Both the position numbers and the translations under genes were made by a program. Positions 50,066 to 59,231 of a stretch of 64,000 nt of DNA are shown here, in pieces. Source of the DNA: Paenibacillus_F sp047238265 (lineage in GTDB: Bacteria; Bacillota; Bacilli; Paenibacillales; NBRC-103111); NCBI RefSeq assembly GCF_047238265.1, contig NZ_JBDFMM010000001.1, positions 372,001 to 436,000 on the forward strand, given 5' to 3'. Each line of letters opens with the position of its first letter. The stretch's first letter is position 1. The notes beneath the pieces are model-generated. The model was not told where the DNA came from. It did no database searches and saw only the letters and a program-made list of their open reading frames with translations.

Positions 50066-51240
50066 ACATTCTGGTTGCCGACGACGAGAGCGTCATCCGG
50101 GAAGGGGTCAAGCGCACGATCGAGAACGCCTGCCCGGGGTACGGCGTTTATCTGGCGGCTTCGACCGAGGAAGCGGTCAAAATCCTCGGTGAACGGCACG
50201 TGGATATCGTGCTTACCGACATTATCATGCCGGGGATGACAGGCCTTGAACTTATGCGCATTTCGAAGCGGAAGCATCCGGCCATCAAATGGGTCGTCAT
50301 TTCGGCTCACTCCGAATTCGCTTATGCGCAGGAGGCGGTCCGGCTCGGCGCCCGCGACTATTTGCTGAAGCCGATCGGCAAGCCGAAGCTGGTCGAGCTG
50401 ATCGAGAATCTCACCGGTGAGATCAGACGCGAGAATCTCCAAAGCAAGGAGAGCGTGAGACTGAAGTCGAGCCTGAAATATTTGCGCGAAGCTGTTTTTC
50501 TCCGGCTGGCGGCGGGACTGGATACCGGCAACCTCGATATTCAGTCGTTCGTGGAAGATTTCCCGGATTATTACCTCGTGTTCGTGCAGATGGATGCCGG
50601 GAGCAAGAGCGTTCATCTGGAACATTTTATCGTGGAAAATGTCCTCTCCGAAATGATCGAGACGCATGGCCAGGGCTTTGTCGTCAGCTACGACCGCCAG
50701 AGCCTGCTCGGTCTTGCGGCACTCGGTGACGGTATCCGGATCGATACCCTGCTGGACGCGCTGAAAGGTCACCTCAAACACTATTTGAAGGTGCCCTTCC
50801 AGATTTTGAACTCGGGGCTCCATCATGATTTTAAAAACGTGCCGCAAATCGTCACCCGGTTGAGGCAGGCTTCCGCAGCGGTCGAATACGACAGTATCAA
50901 AATGAGCGGAGACAAATCCATCGAGGTGGCGCTGCAATATATCAAGGCGCATTATTCCGGAGACTTGTCCCTGGAGAAAATGGCCTCTGTCGTCTTTCTG
51001 AACCCGGTCTATTTCAGCCAGTTGTTCAAACAGAAAACCGGCCAGGGCTACAAGGAGTATGTAACGGGCTTGCGGCTGGATCAGGCCAAGCAGCTCCTGT
51101 GCAACCCCCGGCTGAAATTGGCGGAAATCGCCGAGCGTGTGGGCTACCAGGATGTGAGGCATTTTACACAGGTGTTCCGCAAGAAATTTTTGCAGACGCC
51201 CACGGAATACCGGCAGGAGCACAATGTGACGGTGGTATGA
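50062..51240 (+). CDS. YesN-like response regulator (receiver plus AraC HTH)
   Basis: 392 residues. The receiver domain (1-120) has acidic pocket DDE near 7-9, phosphoacceptor Asp in DIVLTDIIMPG and Lys in YLLKPIGKP. A middle region (about 140-280) of unknown function follows, then a C-terminal AraC double HTH (LEKMASVVFLNPVYFSQLF, AERVGYQDVRHFTQVFRK). The ATG overlaps the kinase stop (ATGA), typical of translational coupling. It probably activates the upstream importer operon in response to extracellular sugar. Confidence 0.93.
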   Translation: MNILVADDESVIREGVKRTIENACPGYGVYLAASTEEAVKILGERHVDIVLTDIIMPGMTGLELMRISKRKHPAIKWVVISAHSEFAYAQEAVRLGARDYLLKPIGKPKLVELIENLTGEIRRENLQSKESVRLKSSLKYLREAVFLRLAAGLDTGNLDIQSFVEDFPDYYLVFVQMDAGSKSVHLEHFIVENVLSEMIETHGQGFVVSYDRQSLLGLAALGDGIRIDTLLDALKGHLKHYLKVPFQILNSGLHHDFKNVPQIVTRLRQASAAVEYDSIKMSGDKSIEVALQYIKAHYSGDLSLEKMASVVFLNPVYFSQLFKQKTGQGYKEYVTGLRLDQAKQLLCNPRLKLAEIAERVGYQDVRHFTQVFRKKFLQTPTEYRQEHNVTVV

Positions 51241-51416
51241 GGCGGGATTCACGGAGAAACGGAATCATGACAAATAATGGCCCGTTTTTCGGTAAATTTC
51301 GAATCAACCGGGTGCGGTCTGGAGATGCGGCCCTTTATTTTGCGGAAAATTATAAGCCGCACATTCGTTGTAGTATGAACGGGAAGCCGAATGGATGATT
51401 GGAATGCCTCCCATTT

Positions 51417-51457
51417 AAAAAGGTACATTTCCCTTCGTAAAGGGAATGTACCTTTTT
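51417..51457. terminator. Bidirectional terminator after response regulator 1
   Basis: AAAAAGGTACATTTCCCTT-CGT-AAGGGAATGTACCTTTTT. It serves the importer/two-component operon (+) and the secreted-protein gene (-). Confidence 0.9.
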
Positions 51458-51526
51458 GCAACCGTTCTTTATTTATAGAGCCGTCAGGAATTGCAAGTTA
51501 ACACGGACGTTTCATTTAGCCGGTGA

Positions 51527-51991
51527 TTAATAATCGAAGCGGCTTGTAATGTAAGCCGAAACATGCCACTGCTGGGACGTGTCGTAGAACTTGAAATAGC
51601 TTCCGACCGGCTGGCTCAACCCGTAAGCGGTTCCGGCAACGGTGGTGACCAGGGTGTTGTTTTTGTAGATATCGAATTTGCCTGTAATCTCATCGTTTGT
51701 GCTGGAGCTGAACGACACGAGCCGGAACTCATATTGGATGCCGTTTGTTGCTTGCACGATCGCGTTGAAGAAACCGCTGTCACCCGAAGACAAGGGCTGA
51801 TTCGTCCAACTGATGATAACATTTCCCGCCTTGGCTTTGTAAGCGGTGCCATTGTCTATGACCTGAATAGGTTTCGTAGACCAGATACTGTGAACACTCG
51901 TTACCGGTGCTGCGGCCGCTCCGCTGATCATCAGTGTTAACGATAACAGAGCCGCCGTCATGAAACCAAGCACCCATTTTTTTACTCTCAT
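51527..51991 (-). CDS. Small secreted protein of unknown function
   Basis: 154 residues. Signal peptide (1-28, ends GAAA). The mature 125 residues are rich in Ser, Thr, Asn and aromatic residues, with beta-strand periodicity (IQVIDNGTAYKAKAG, YEFRLVSFSSSTNDEITG, YFKFYDTSQQWHVSAYI), suggesting a compact beta-sandwich. ATG 51991 has AGAGGAG nine bases upstream. No family recognised. Confidence 0.7.
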   Translation of the reverse strand: MRVKKWVLGFMTAALLSLTLMISGAAAAPVTSVHSIWSTKPIQVIDNGTAYKAKAGNVIISWTNQPLSSGDSGFFNAIVQATNGIQYEFRLVSFSSSTNDEITGKFDIYKNNTLVTTVAGTAYGLSQPVGSYFKFYDTSQQWHVSAYITSRFDY

Positions 51992-52156
51992 CAATTCATC
52001 TCCTCTAATTTTGATAGGGTATAAATTACGGTTGCGTTTACACTATATGGGAATAGGGACGACTGTATTCTATCCATTAGAGAATGAATTTGTGGAGTTT
52101 ATTTCCCGGATAGTTAGCGGGCTGCAGGTTTAGTACGGGCATCGGTTCCGTAAAAA

Positions 52157-52188
52157 AAGGTATATCCGCCCGAAGGGGGATATACCTT
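52157..52188 (-). terminator. Terminator of the YrpD-like gene
   Basis: 11-bp stem AAGGTATATCC / GGATATACCTT with a T7 tract on the minus strand. Confidence 0.8.
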
Positions 52189-52294
52189 GTCTTGAACAAA
52201 GCCGGGGCGATAGCAGCCAAAGCTTCTATGAAACCCGTCCGAAGGGGATTACCTTACAAAAAGAGTGCGGAACGAATGGAATTGAGGCAGTCCG

Positions 52295-53332
52295 CTAGTT
52301 CATGCTGATATTGACGGTCTCCTCGCCCGCGTTCACATAGTTAACGCTGACTTGGGTGGAGTTCGGATAAGTGCAGTAGCCGCCCGTATCCGCCGCCAGC
52401 CATTGGTGATTGCTGGTCGAGCTTGTTCCGATCTTGGAATTGGACCATTTGACGTTTTTCAGATAAGTCCCGGTGCTATAAGGCTTAGGGGCGTTGCTCG
52501 CAATGGCCGTGATCCGTTTGATCTCGTTGCCGGCGCCGCTTTTTTTCCAGCCGGACGCATTGGTTACAACGGTATAGTTGTCCGCCGTATTCGTGTCATA
52601 CCGGATACCTGCGGCATAGAGAGCGACTTGCCCGTCTGCCGGTACGTAGAATTTGAACGTAAGATTTTGTCCGGCCTTGAAACGGAAGGAATTGTTATGG
52701 TAGTAGACGCCGCCGGTAAAGATCGAGTGGGCCCAGTTGTTGTACGTTTTGCTGTACTGGAATCCGGCATCGACTTCGGAGGCTCCGTTGCTGGCGTGCC
52801 CACCCGTATAAATGTAAGGAGTATCGTTGGAAGTAGCGTTGTTCACGTAAACTTCATTGTTGGTGCTGGAAGGCAGATATACGTTGCCGGACCACCAGGA
52901 GAAACCGGGATTCGAGAATACGCGACGGTAAGGTCCGCCCGCTTCTCCACAAGCATAACCCGCAAGCGGGGTGACGGAAGCGTTCTTGCTTAGTGCCGGC
53001 GAGTCGGTGCTTTTCGGCAGGGTGAAGGTTTCATTGCTGCTGACGGCTACGGTATTGTCTTCTGATACGGCCACTTTGCCGAAGACATCTTTCAACTCTG
53101 TCTTGTTGGCATGAATTTGTCCGTTGTCGTCGATGTATATGACGTTTTCACGCTCTTCTTTGGGAAGATTTTTCATGACGTCGATCATGATCTGACGTTC
53201 CTGACCGGTAATTCCGGCGGCGACTTCTTTCTCCAGCTCCCGGTTATTGGACGAAGCGGACACAGGGGCGAGAGAGACTACAAGGGACAGCAGAGTGAGA
53301 CTGGAAGCGAGAGCGGTCTTCATTTTCTTCAA
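52295..53332 (-). CDS. Secreted protein, YrpD-like
   Basis: 345 residues from TTG 53332 (AAAGGATG upstream; ATG 53323 also possible). Signal peptide (about 1-27, ends VSA). An N-terminal charged region (30-100) is followed by a beta-rich domain (about 125-345) with GGPYRRVFSNPGFSWWSGNVY, YIYTGGHASNGASEVDAGFQY and FKFYVPADGQVALYAAGI. This pattern recalls the uncharacterised YrpD family of Bacillus; the assignment is tentative. Likely an extracellular binding protein. Two direct repeats upstream may be operators. Confidence 0.6.
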   Translation of the reverse strand: MKKMKTALASSLTLLSLVVSLAPVSASSNNRELEKEVAAGITGQERQIMIDVMKNLPKEERENVIYIDDNGQIHANKTELKDVFGKVAVSEDNTVAVSSNETFTLPKSTDSPALSKNASVTPLAGYACGEAGGPYRRVFSNPGFSWWSGNVYLPSSTNNEVYVNNATSNDTPYIYTGGHASNGASEVDAGFQYSKTYNNWAHSIFTGGVYYHNNSFRFKAGQNLTFKFYVPADGQVALYAAGIRYDTNTADNYTVVTNASGWKKSGAGNEIKRITAIASNAPKPYSTGTYLKNVKWSNSKIGTSSTSNHQWLAADTGGYCTYPNSTQVSVNYVNAGEETVNISMN

Positions 53333-53440
53333 ACGGCACACATCCTTTATAGTTTTTTGGTTCTTACAAAAAAAAGCTTATCACTTCTTGAAAAAATGTA
53401 AATAATTTCATCTATTTAATTAAAAAGTTATAATCAATTT

Positions 53441-53471
53441 ACCAGAAAATGTAACGAAATTACCAGAAAAT
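53441..53471 (-). promoter_or_regulatory. Two direct repeats spaced by two helical turns
   Basis: ACCAGAAAAT at 53441-53450 and 53462-53471, exactly 21 bases apart and each preceded by TT or TTT. They lie about 110 bases upstream of the YrpD-like start. Confidence 0.45.
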
Positions 53472-53512
53472 CGGGCGGCTGCTTTGTCCGGTACGGCCTG
53501 ATGATCATGCAA

Positions 53513-53546
53513 AGAAGCCGCAAACGGCGATCCGTTTGCGGCTTCT
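53513..53546. terminator. Terminator after response regulator 2
   Basis: AGAAGCCGCAAACG / CGTTTGCGGCTTCT perfect 14-bp stem, 13 bases beyond the regulator stop. The T-tract is modest. Confidence 0.75.
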
Positions 53547-53558
53547 GTTTATGCGGGG

Positions 53559-54617
53559 CTATCCTTCCGGATGCTGACGGCTTTGTTTCCTGAGCTCGGA
53601 AGGCGTAAGCCCGTATGTCTTTTTGAACGTTTTGCTGAAATGGGAGTAATCGGAGAAGCCGACCTGATAGGCGGCGTCCGTCGTCGGACAATCCGTATGC
53701 TCCAGGAGATCCCTGGCCTTCTCCATCCGCAGCCGGATGAGGTACTTCACGAAGTTCACGTTCGTCTCTTCCTTGAACATGCGGCTCAGATACGCGTCGG
53801 ACATGCCGATGGCCTCCGCCACCACACTCAGCGAGAGATCTTCGCGGGCGTAGTGCTCCCGCATGTACTGCATCGCCCGGTGGATATTCTGCCGGGACCC
53901 GAGGTTGCGGGTCCCTTTGATTTCCCGGATCATGGCGCTCAAAGTCCCGCGCAGGGCCTCTCCGAGCTCCGCCGCATGGCCCGGCCATTCGCGGTCTGAG
54001 TAGGGACGGGCAAACCGGAAATCCCGTTTGCCCAGCTCCGTCTCCAGCATGCCCGTGAAATGGTGGGCAAACTGCGGAGGGCTGAGCTCGGCCGGGCCCG
54101 AGCTTATGTAATGCCGGAGCGCTTCTCCGGCCAGAAGCTGGGCTTTGTCCTCGCAGGCGGCCCAGAGCTGCTCGATCAGCTCCCCGGTCAGCCCCTGCAG
54201 CGTCAGCAGCCATTCATGCTGCCGGGACAGCTTCGACTCGCTGCTGGCGAGCTGGTCGTACACCCGGCCGAGGGCTTCGCGGAACTGGTCGGGATCGACG
54301 GGCTTCAGCAGAAAATCCGAGACGCCGAAGCGGATCGCCTGCTGGGCATATTCGAAATCGCTGTAGCCCGACAAAATAATGAACTGGGTCCGTTCATTCC
54401 GCTTTTTCGCCGCTTCGATGAAGGAGAGCCCGTCCAGCTCCGGCATGCGGATATCCGTCAGGACGATGTCCGGGGAACAGCTCCCGAGCACCCGGAGCGC
54501 TTCCTCCCCGTCTTCCGCTTCGCCTGCGATGACAATGTCCAGTCCGGACGTTTCCACCATCTTGCGGACACTCAAATGGATCATATATTCGTCGTCGACA
54601 ATCATCATCCGGTACAT
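53559..54617 (-). CDS. YesN-like response regulator (receiver plus AraC HTH), system 2
   Basis: 352 residues. Receiver (1-120): DDE at about 8-10, phospho-Asp in DIVLTDIRMPELDG, Lys in FLLKPVDPDQF. Middle linker of about 120 residues. AraC double HTH at about 250-345 (LSVVAEAIGMSDAYLSRMF, AYQVGFSDYSHFSKTFKKT). AGGAGG precedes the ATG, 15 bases after the kinase stop. Together with the kinase it probably regulates the divergent secreted protein and importer 2. Confidence 0.93.
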   Translation of the reverse strand: MYRMMIVDDEYMIHLSVRKMVETSGLDIVIAGEAEDGEEALRVLGSCSPDIVLTDIRMPELDGLSFIEAAKKRNERTQFIILSGYSDFEYAQQAIRFGVSDFLLKPVDPDQFREALGRVYDQLASSESKLSRQHEWLLTLQGLTGELIEQLWAACEDKAQLLAGEALRHYISSGPAELSPPQFAHHFTGMLETELGKRDFRFARPYSDREWPGHAAELGEALRGTLSAMIREIKGTRNLGSRQNIHRAMQYMREHYAREDLSLSVVAEAIGMSDAYLSRMFKEETNVNFVKYLIRLRMEKARDLLEHTDCPTTDAAYQVGFSDYSHFSKTFKKTYGLTPSELRKQSRQHPEG

Positions 54618-54632
54618 GGCAAGACCTCCTCG

Positions 54633-56732
54633 TTATTTCGAATAAGGCAGACGAATCTCGAAGCAAGTTCCCGCGCCGGGGGAGGAAGAGAGGAGGAAGA
54701 CTCCGTATTCCTCCCCGAACGTCAGCCGGATGCGCCGGTGCACATTGAGCAGGCCGATGCCCCCTTGGCGGCCGCCGCCGTCCGGCCGCGTCCCGGCTGA
54801 ATCCGGCCATGCCTTACCGGAGGCAGGCTTCTGCGGCAGCCTGGAGCCGTCCGGGGGAGCGGCCGCCGATGTCCGGCCGATGAAGGCGCCGTCGTCCTCC
54901 GGCCCGCTCGCGGCAGCGGCATCCGCCGTTCTGCCATCGGAGGCGGATGCCGCTTCCCGGGCCGCTCTCGGGAGGTCCGCGGCCGCCTCGGAGGCATGGC
55001 CGGCAGCGGCCGGCGGAGCTTCGCGCGGGTCTGCCGGAGAAGAGCCGTCCGGCTCCGGCTCCAGTTCCGCCGGTCCGTCTCCGGTGCTGCCGGCAAGCAG
55101 CGAGACGAGCCTCCCGGCCGTCTCCGCGCTCATCCCCAGGCCGCGGTCGGATATTTCAACGGCATAGTACGTATCGCGGGGCTTGCCGATAATGCCGATA
55201 TACGCGGGCTTTTTGTCGCGGTACCCGTGAATGAACGCGTTTTCCACCAGAGGCTGCAGCGTCAGCCGGACTGTCGTGACGGTGCTCAGCCACGGTTCTC
55301 CGATGTCAATCTCCACCTGGAGATTGCGGAAGCGGGAAGTCTGGATCTCCAGATAGGAACGGATATGCGCCGCTTCCTCGCCGAGCGGCACGAGCGGTCC
55401 GGCGCTGCCCGTGTTGTAGCGGAAAATATGCGCCAGGGCCGCCGTCATTTTGCTGATGCTGCGGTTGTTTTCGAGGATGGCATGGGAATTGATAATTTCC
55501 AGCGAATTGTACAGAAAATGGGGGTTGATATGCGCCTGCATGGATTGCAGAGCCGATTCTTTCTGCTTGATAATGAGTTCCTGCTCTTTCAGCTTGGAAG
55601 AATGAACCTCCCTCACAAGCCGGTTCAGTTCACTGACCATCTTGGAGAAGCTTCGGAACACAAGCCCGATTTCATCGTTACGCTCCCGCGTCGAAGTAAT
55701 CCGGACGTTAAAATCGCCGTTTTCGACTTTTTCCATCCATTTTTGCAGATAGGTCAAAGACCGCGTGATGGAGAGCGAATAGCCGCCCACGATTGAAAGC
55801 GCAATCACAAACAGCAGCAGTGCAGCGGCAAGCGAGATGTTTCTCAGGCGGATCAGATTCCCGATAATCGTCTCCATCGGAATGTTGGCTCCGACGATCC
55901 AATCGGTGACCCGGGACGTTTCATAAATGACAATTTCTTCGCCCTGAGGCGTATCTGTCCGGAAGAAATCCGGCTGCTCTCCCTGAAACCGGGTCAACTG
56001 CTCACCGGGAAGGTACGTGCCGATTTTCCAGGCGTCGGGATGGTAGACGAGCTCTCCGGCCGCCGAGGAGATCCAGGCGCTGAAGCTTCCCTGCGAAACA
56101 TCTTTGCATATATTTTCAATCTGCTGGAGGTTAAGGTCGACGATGAGGAGTCCCTCGTACAGATAGGTCGAGCTGCTGTGCAGCTTGCGAGCGACCGTCA
56201 GAACGGGGCTGGAGCCGATCCGGTTTAAACCGAGCACCTCGAAATTGCCAAGAGTGTCCAGCCTTTTCAGCAGGTCCGCGTTGCGGCTGCGGATCGTGTT
56301 CATATCGAGAATTTCTTTCGCCTCGCTGAAATCGTTGATCTGCAGGCTGTTTTTGCCCACCAGAGAAATGCCGACAATATCGGAGCGCCCGTAGATCATC
56401 TGCGCGAACAAGTCGTTTTCGACTTTTTCCGTCAGCTGATAGTAAGGATAAGCGGAGGGCAGCGCGGGCGCCAGAAACTGCTGGGTCAAGGCACTGGTAA
56501 CGATGGGATAAGTGGATTTTTCCAGGTTGGATATGTACAGATCCAGGTTTTTACCGGTTTGTTCGATAAAGCGCCGGTTCGTTTCGATGGCGGACTGCTC
56601 GATCGTGCGGGTGGAAGTTTCGTACCACAGCCACCCCAAAATCAGGACAGGCAGGGCGATGAAGAAAAGGATCAGAATAAACAGCCGCCGGTGGATCGAT
56701 ACGATTTTGTGTTGGGAATTCCGGGTCTTCAT
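54633..56732 (-). CDS. YesM-like sensor histidine kinase with Ala/Pro-rich insertion in the ATPase domain
   Basis: 699 residues. TM1 (about 14-34), extracellular dCache-like sensor (35-290), TM2 (about 295-315), HAMP, His_kinase with His405 in HINPHFLYNSLEI, then HATPase with N box LVENAFIHGY and DRGLGMSAE. About 108 residues rich in Ala, Pro, Gly and Ser (about 548-655) then separate this from GGIGLLNVHRRI, the region that normally follows within 20-30 residues. The frame is open throughout and the C-terminus is complete. ATG 56732 has AGAGGGG upstream; a longer in-frame start has none. Confidence 0.92.
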   Translation of the reverse strand: MKTRNSQHKIVSIHRRLFILILFFIALPVLILGWLWYETSTRTIEQSAIETNRRFIEQTGKNLDLYISNLEKSTYPIVTSALTQQFLAPALPSAYPYYQLTEKVENDLFAQMIYGRSDIVGISLVGKNSLQINDFSEAKEILDMNTIRSRNADLLKRLDTLGNFEVLGLNRIGSSPVLTVARKLHSSSTYLYEGLLIVDLNLQQIENICKDVSQGSFSAWISSAAGELVYHPDAWKIGTYLPGEQLTRFQGEQPDFFRTDTPQGEEIVIYETSRVTDWIVGANIPMETIIGNLIRLRNISLAAALLLFVIALSIVGGYSLSITRSLTYLQKWMEKVENGDFNVRITSTRERNDEIGLVFRSFSKMVSELNRLVREVHSSKLKEQELIIKQKESALQSMQAHINPHFLYNSLEIINSHAILENNRSISKMTAALAHIFRYNTGSAGPLVPLGEEAAHIRSYLEIQTSRFRNLQVEIDIGEPWLSTVTTVRLTLQPLVENAFIHGYRDKKPAYIGIIGKPRDTYYAVEISDRGLGMSAETAGRLVSLLAGSTGDGPAELEPEPDGSSPADPREAPPAAAGHASEAAADLPRAAREAASASDGRTADAAAASGPEDDGAFIGRTSAAAPPDGSRLPQKPASGKAWPDSAGTRPDGGGRQGGIGLLNVHRRIRLTFGEEYGVFLLSSSPGAGTCFEIRLPYSK

Positions 56733-56853
56733 CGATGTACCCCTCTTCCGTTTCTCATTGTCGGAGTTAAAAATAGTGTAGCAAAAAAACACCAATTGTA
56801 AATAAAAAACCATGCGGCGCCGCTTTTTCATCCCGTATACTACAGCTACACAT

Positions 56854-56867
56854 TGAAAACGCTTTAT
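56854..56867. promoter_or_regulatory. cre-like site between kinase 2 and secreted glycosidase-like gene
   Basis: TGAAAACGCTTTAT matches 12 of 14 positions of the CcpA consensus, about 105-120 bases upstream of both divergent starts. Confidence 0.35.
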
Positions 56868-56969
56868 TTTTATCGGCCCGTTAAAAAGCGCCCTGGGTAA
56901 GCGCAAAAAACGGCGTGTATGTCTGCCGGGGCCGCAACATGAACATGAATCCGATAAGGAGATGATTCC

Positions 56970-59228
56970 GTGACATCCGTATGGAACGGCTGGAAAAAAG
57001 GATTTCTTTTCGCGCTGGCTCTTCTGCTTGGTTTAATGACCTTTCCGGTGTCCAGGGGGAATGCGGCTTCGCTGCTGACGATCGATTCCCACAGGGACGG
57101 TGGCCGTCTGGAAGTGGGGACGGTCAGGATCGGCGGTTCTTATGCGGGAGCTTACGAGGTCGAGCTGGTGATCAACGGTCAAAAAGTGGCGGACGCGCAC
57201 ATGGACGACCCCAACGGGGATGATGCGGGTACCTGGTATTATGACCTGGATACTACCGAATACGACGGGGAGGTCGAGCTGATCGCCAGGGGGAAGGATA
57301 CGGCGACACGGTACAATGCCTGGTCGGCCTACACCCGTCTGACGGTGGATAACCCGGCCGCGGACGTGCCGCAGGTAACGATCACGAGTCCCGTTGACCG
57401 TGACAAGGTGAGCGGCACTGCCGATGTGACGGTGGACGTTTACGGCGCGAATCCCGTTAAATCCGTGGAGGTTCGCATAAACGGCGGGAACTGGAAGCGG
57501 GCCGAGAAGAAAGGAAGCGGCTATCTTTACAAATGGGAGACGAAGAAAACGGGAAGCCGCACGAACAGCATCGAGGCCCGGGCGACAGACATACGGGGCC
57601 ATACGGGCCGGAGCCTGACGACGTACGTCCGCACGGGCGGAGGGACGGAGCCGAAGCCCGTCACCGTGCTGCCCCGCCAGGACCGCTCCATGTGGATCTG
57701 GGAGAACGCGTCCTACAATCTCATCCAAACGCCGGGTTCCCGGCAAGTACTCGATGCGATGGCGAAGGATACGAAGACGTTCGGCCAGGACCCCGTTACG
57801 ACGCTTTATCTGGGGGTCGACAAATTAGGGGGCACGGACATGCTGGAGGACGAGAGACCCAAGGTGCGGGATTTCGTGCGCTGGGCTCATGCCGAAGGAT
57901 ACCGCGTGCAGGCGCTGATAGCGGGAGGAACGGTTCCGCCGTACTTCGGAACTTATCCGCGATACAGGGAAGCGGCGCTGCGGGAGTTCGAAAAGGTGCT
58001 GAACTACAACCTGGCTTCCGAAGCCGCGGAGCGGTTTGACGGAGTGAATGTGGATACGGAGCCGTATTCGCTGCCGGATTTTAAAACGGGCTACCCGGAC
58101 GTTCAGATCCAGTATCTCGATATGCTTGCCGCGCTGATGGAGCGCAAAGACGCGTCGGGCTTATCACTGCCTGTCGGACCGGCTATCCCGAGATGGTACG
58201 ATTCGTCGGACACGGCGAAAAGCATTACGTGGAACGGCTCCACGAAATGGCTGTCCGAGCATATCCAGGACGCCATTATGGATTACCGGGATCAGGCCGA
58301 GGGCGGTGCCGGCATCATCCAGCAGGCGCAGGGAGAGATCGACTACGCCAACAAAATCGGGAAGCCGTACTCCGTTATCCTCGGCGTAGAGACCAAAGAC
58401 ATCGCGGACGGAGGCGATCCGGAAACGATCTCCTTCAGCGAAGAAGGGCGCTCCCATATGGAGCGGGAGCTGGATAAAGTGTACGCCGCGTTCGGAGGGA
58501 ACGCCGCATTCGGCGGAATCGCGCTGCATCACTACGATACGCTGCGCGCGCTGCCTTCCGCCTGGGGCCCCGGCGCCCGCTTCTGGCAGCCGCCGGCCGA
58601 CAAACGGCCTCCTTCGGCCGTGAGAGGCAGGCCCCAAGCGGATGCATTCGACTACCAGCGGATCGATCTGGCCTACGGCCGGGCTTCCGATAACATGGAA
58701 GTCGAGGGCTACAAGATCTACCGGAGCACCGTGCGGGGATTGGAACCTTCGCGGGAGCTGCTGGCCGGGACGGCGCGCGGCCTCTCGTTCACAGACGGCG
58801 GGCTCCTGCCGGATACGGTGTACTACTACCGTGTAGCGGCTTTCGATGCGGCGGGGAACGAAGGCCCGGCCTCGCCGGAAGTATCCGCGAAGACGGGCGT
58901 TACGGACCTGAAGCCCATGATCGTCGGCGGCATGCAGGTGACGTATGACGGCACGAAAGCTTCCGTCCGGCTGAAAACGGCGGACTTGCGGACGGGCGAG
59001 CCCGTCGCGGCCGCTGTCCACGGGCGGTTCACCCGGATGGGCGGCAAGTACGTGGACGGCCGGTCCGCATCCGACGGGACGTTCACCGCGGCGTCCGAGC
59101 CCGTTCAAGCCGCGTCCGGCGAGATCGGCTTCGCCCCGCGGCGGATCATGGCGGCCGGTTACTACTGGGCGCATGCCTACGACAAGCCCGGGGAAGCCTC
59201 GGCCGTCTGGGGCGGCGCGGAGGAGTAG
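56970..59228 (+). CDS. Secreted multidomain protein with glycosidase-like TIM barrel
   Basis: 752 residues, GTG start with AAGGAGATG upstream. Signal peptide (1-33, ends NAA). Two Ig-like beta domains (about 35-125 and 130-225). A probable TIM barrel (about 240-545) has SMWIWENASYNLI, TTLYLGVDKLGG, YRVQALIAGG, FDGVNVDTEPYSL (Asp362 and Glu364, the expected position of an acidic catalytic residue on strand 4), YSVILGVETKD and GGIALHHYDTL. An Fn3 domain (about 560-650) and a C-terminal beta domain follow. The barrel does not match a GH family I can name. Beside kinase/regulator 2 and importer 2, so it may release the imported sugar. Confidence 0.7.
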   Translation: MTSVWNGWKKGFLFALALLLGLMTFPVSRGNAASLLTIDSHRDGGRLEVGTVRIGGSYAGAYEVELVINGQKVADAHMDDPNGDDAGTWYYDLDTTEYDGEVELIARGKDTATRYNAWSAYTRLTVDNPAADVPQVTITSPVDRDKVSGTADVTVDVYGANPVKSVEVRINGGNWKRAEKKGSGYLYKWETKKTGSRTNSIEARATDIRGHTGRSLTTYVRTGGGTEPKPVTVLPRQDRSMWIWENASYNLIQTPGSRQVLDAMAKDTKTFGQDPVTTLYLGVDKLGGTDMLEDERPKVRDFVRWAHAEGYRVQALIAGGTVPPYFGTYPRYREAALREFEKVLNYNLASEAAERFDGVNVDTEPYSLPDFKTGYPDVQIQYLDMLAALMERKDASGLSLPVGPAIPRWYDSSDTAKSITWNGSTKWLSEHIQDAIMDYRDQAEGGAGIIQQAQGEIDYANKIGKPYSVILGVETKDIADGGDPETISFSEEGRSHMERELDKVYAAFGGNAAFGGIALHHYDTLRALPSAWGPGARFWQPPADKRPPSAVRGRPQADAFDYQRIDLAYGRASDNMEVEGYKIYRSTVRGLEPSRELLAGTARGLSFTDGGLLPDTVYYYRVAAFDAAGNEGPASPEVSAKTGVTDLKPMIVGGMQVTYDGTKASVRLKTADLRTGEPVAAAVHGRFTRMGGKYVDGRSASDGTFTAASEPVQAASGEIGFAPRRIMAAGYYWAHAYDKPGEASAVWGGAEE

Positions 59229-59231
59229 GGC

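Noticed and set aside
48214..51240. A genuine hybrid sensor kinase-response regulator of 1,008 residues
   Set aside because: The ATP-lid region is replaced by an Arg-rich nonsense stretch while the proper continuation, ending in ATGA overlap with the regulator, sits in the next frame.
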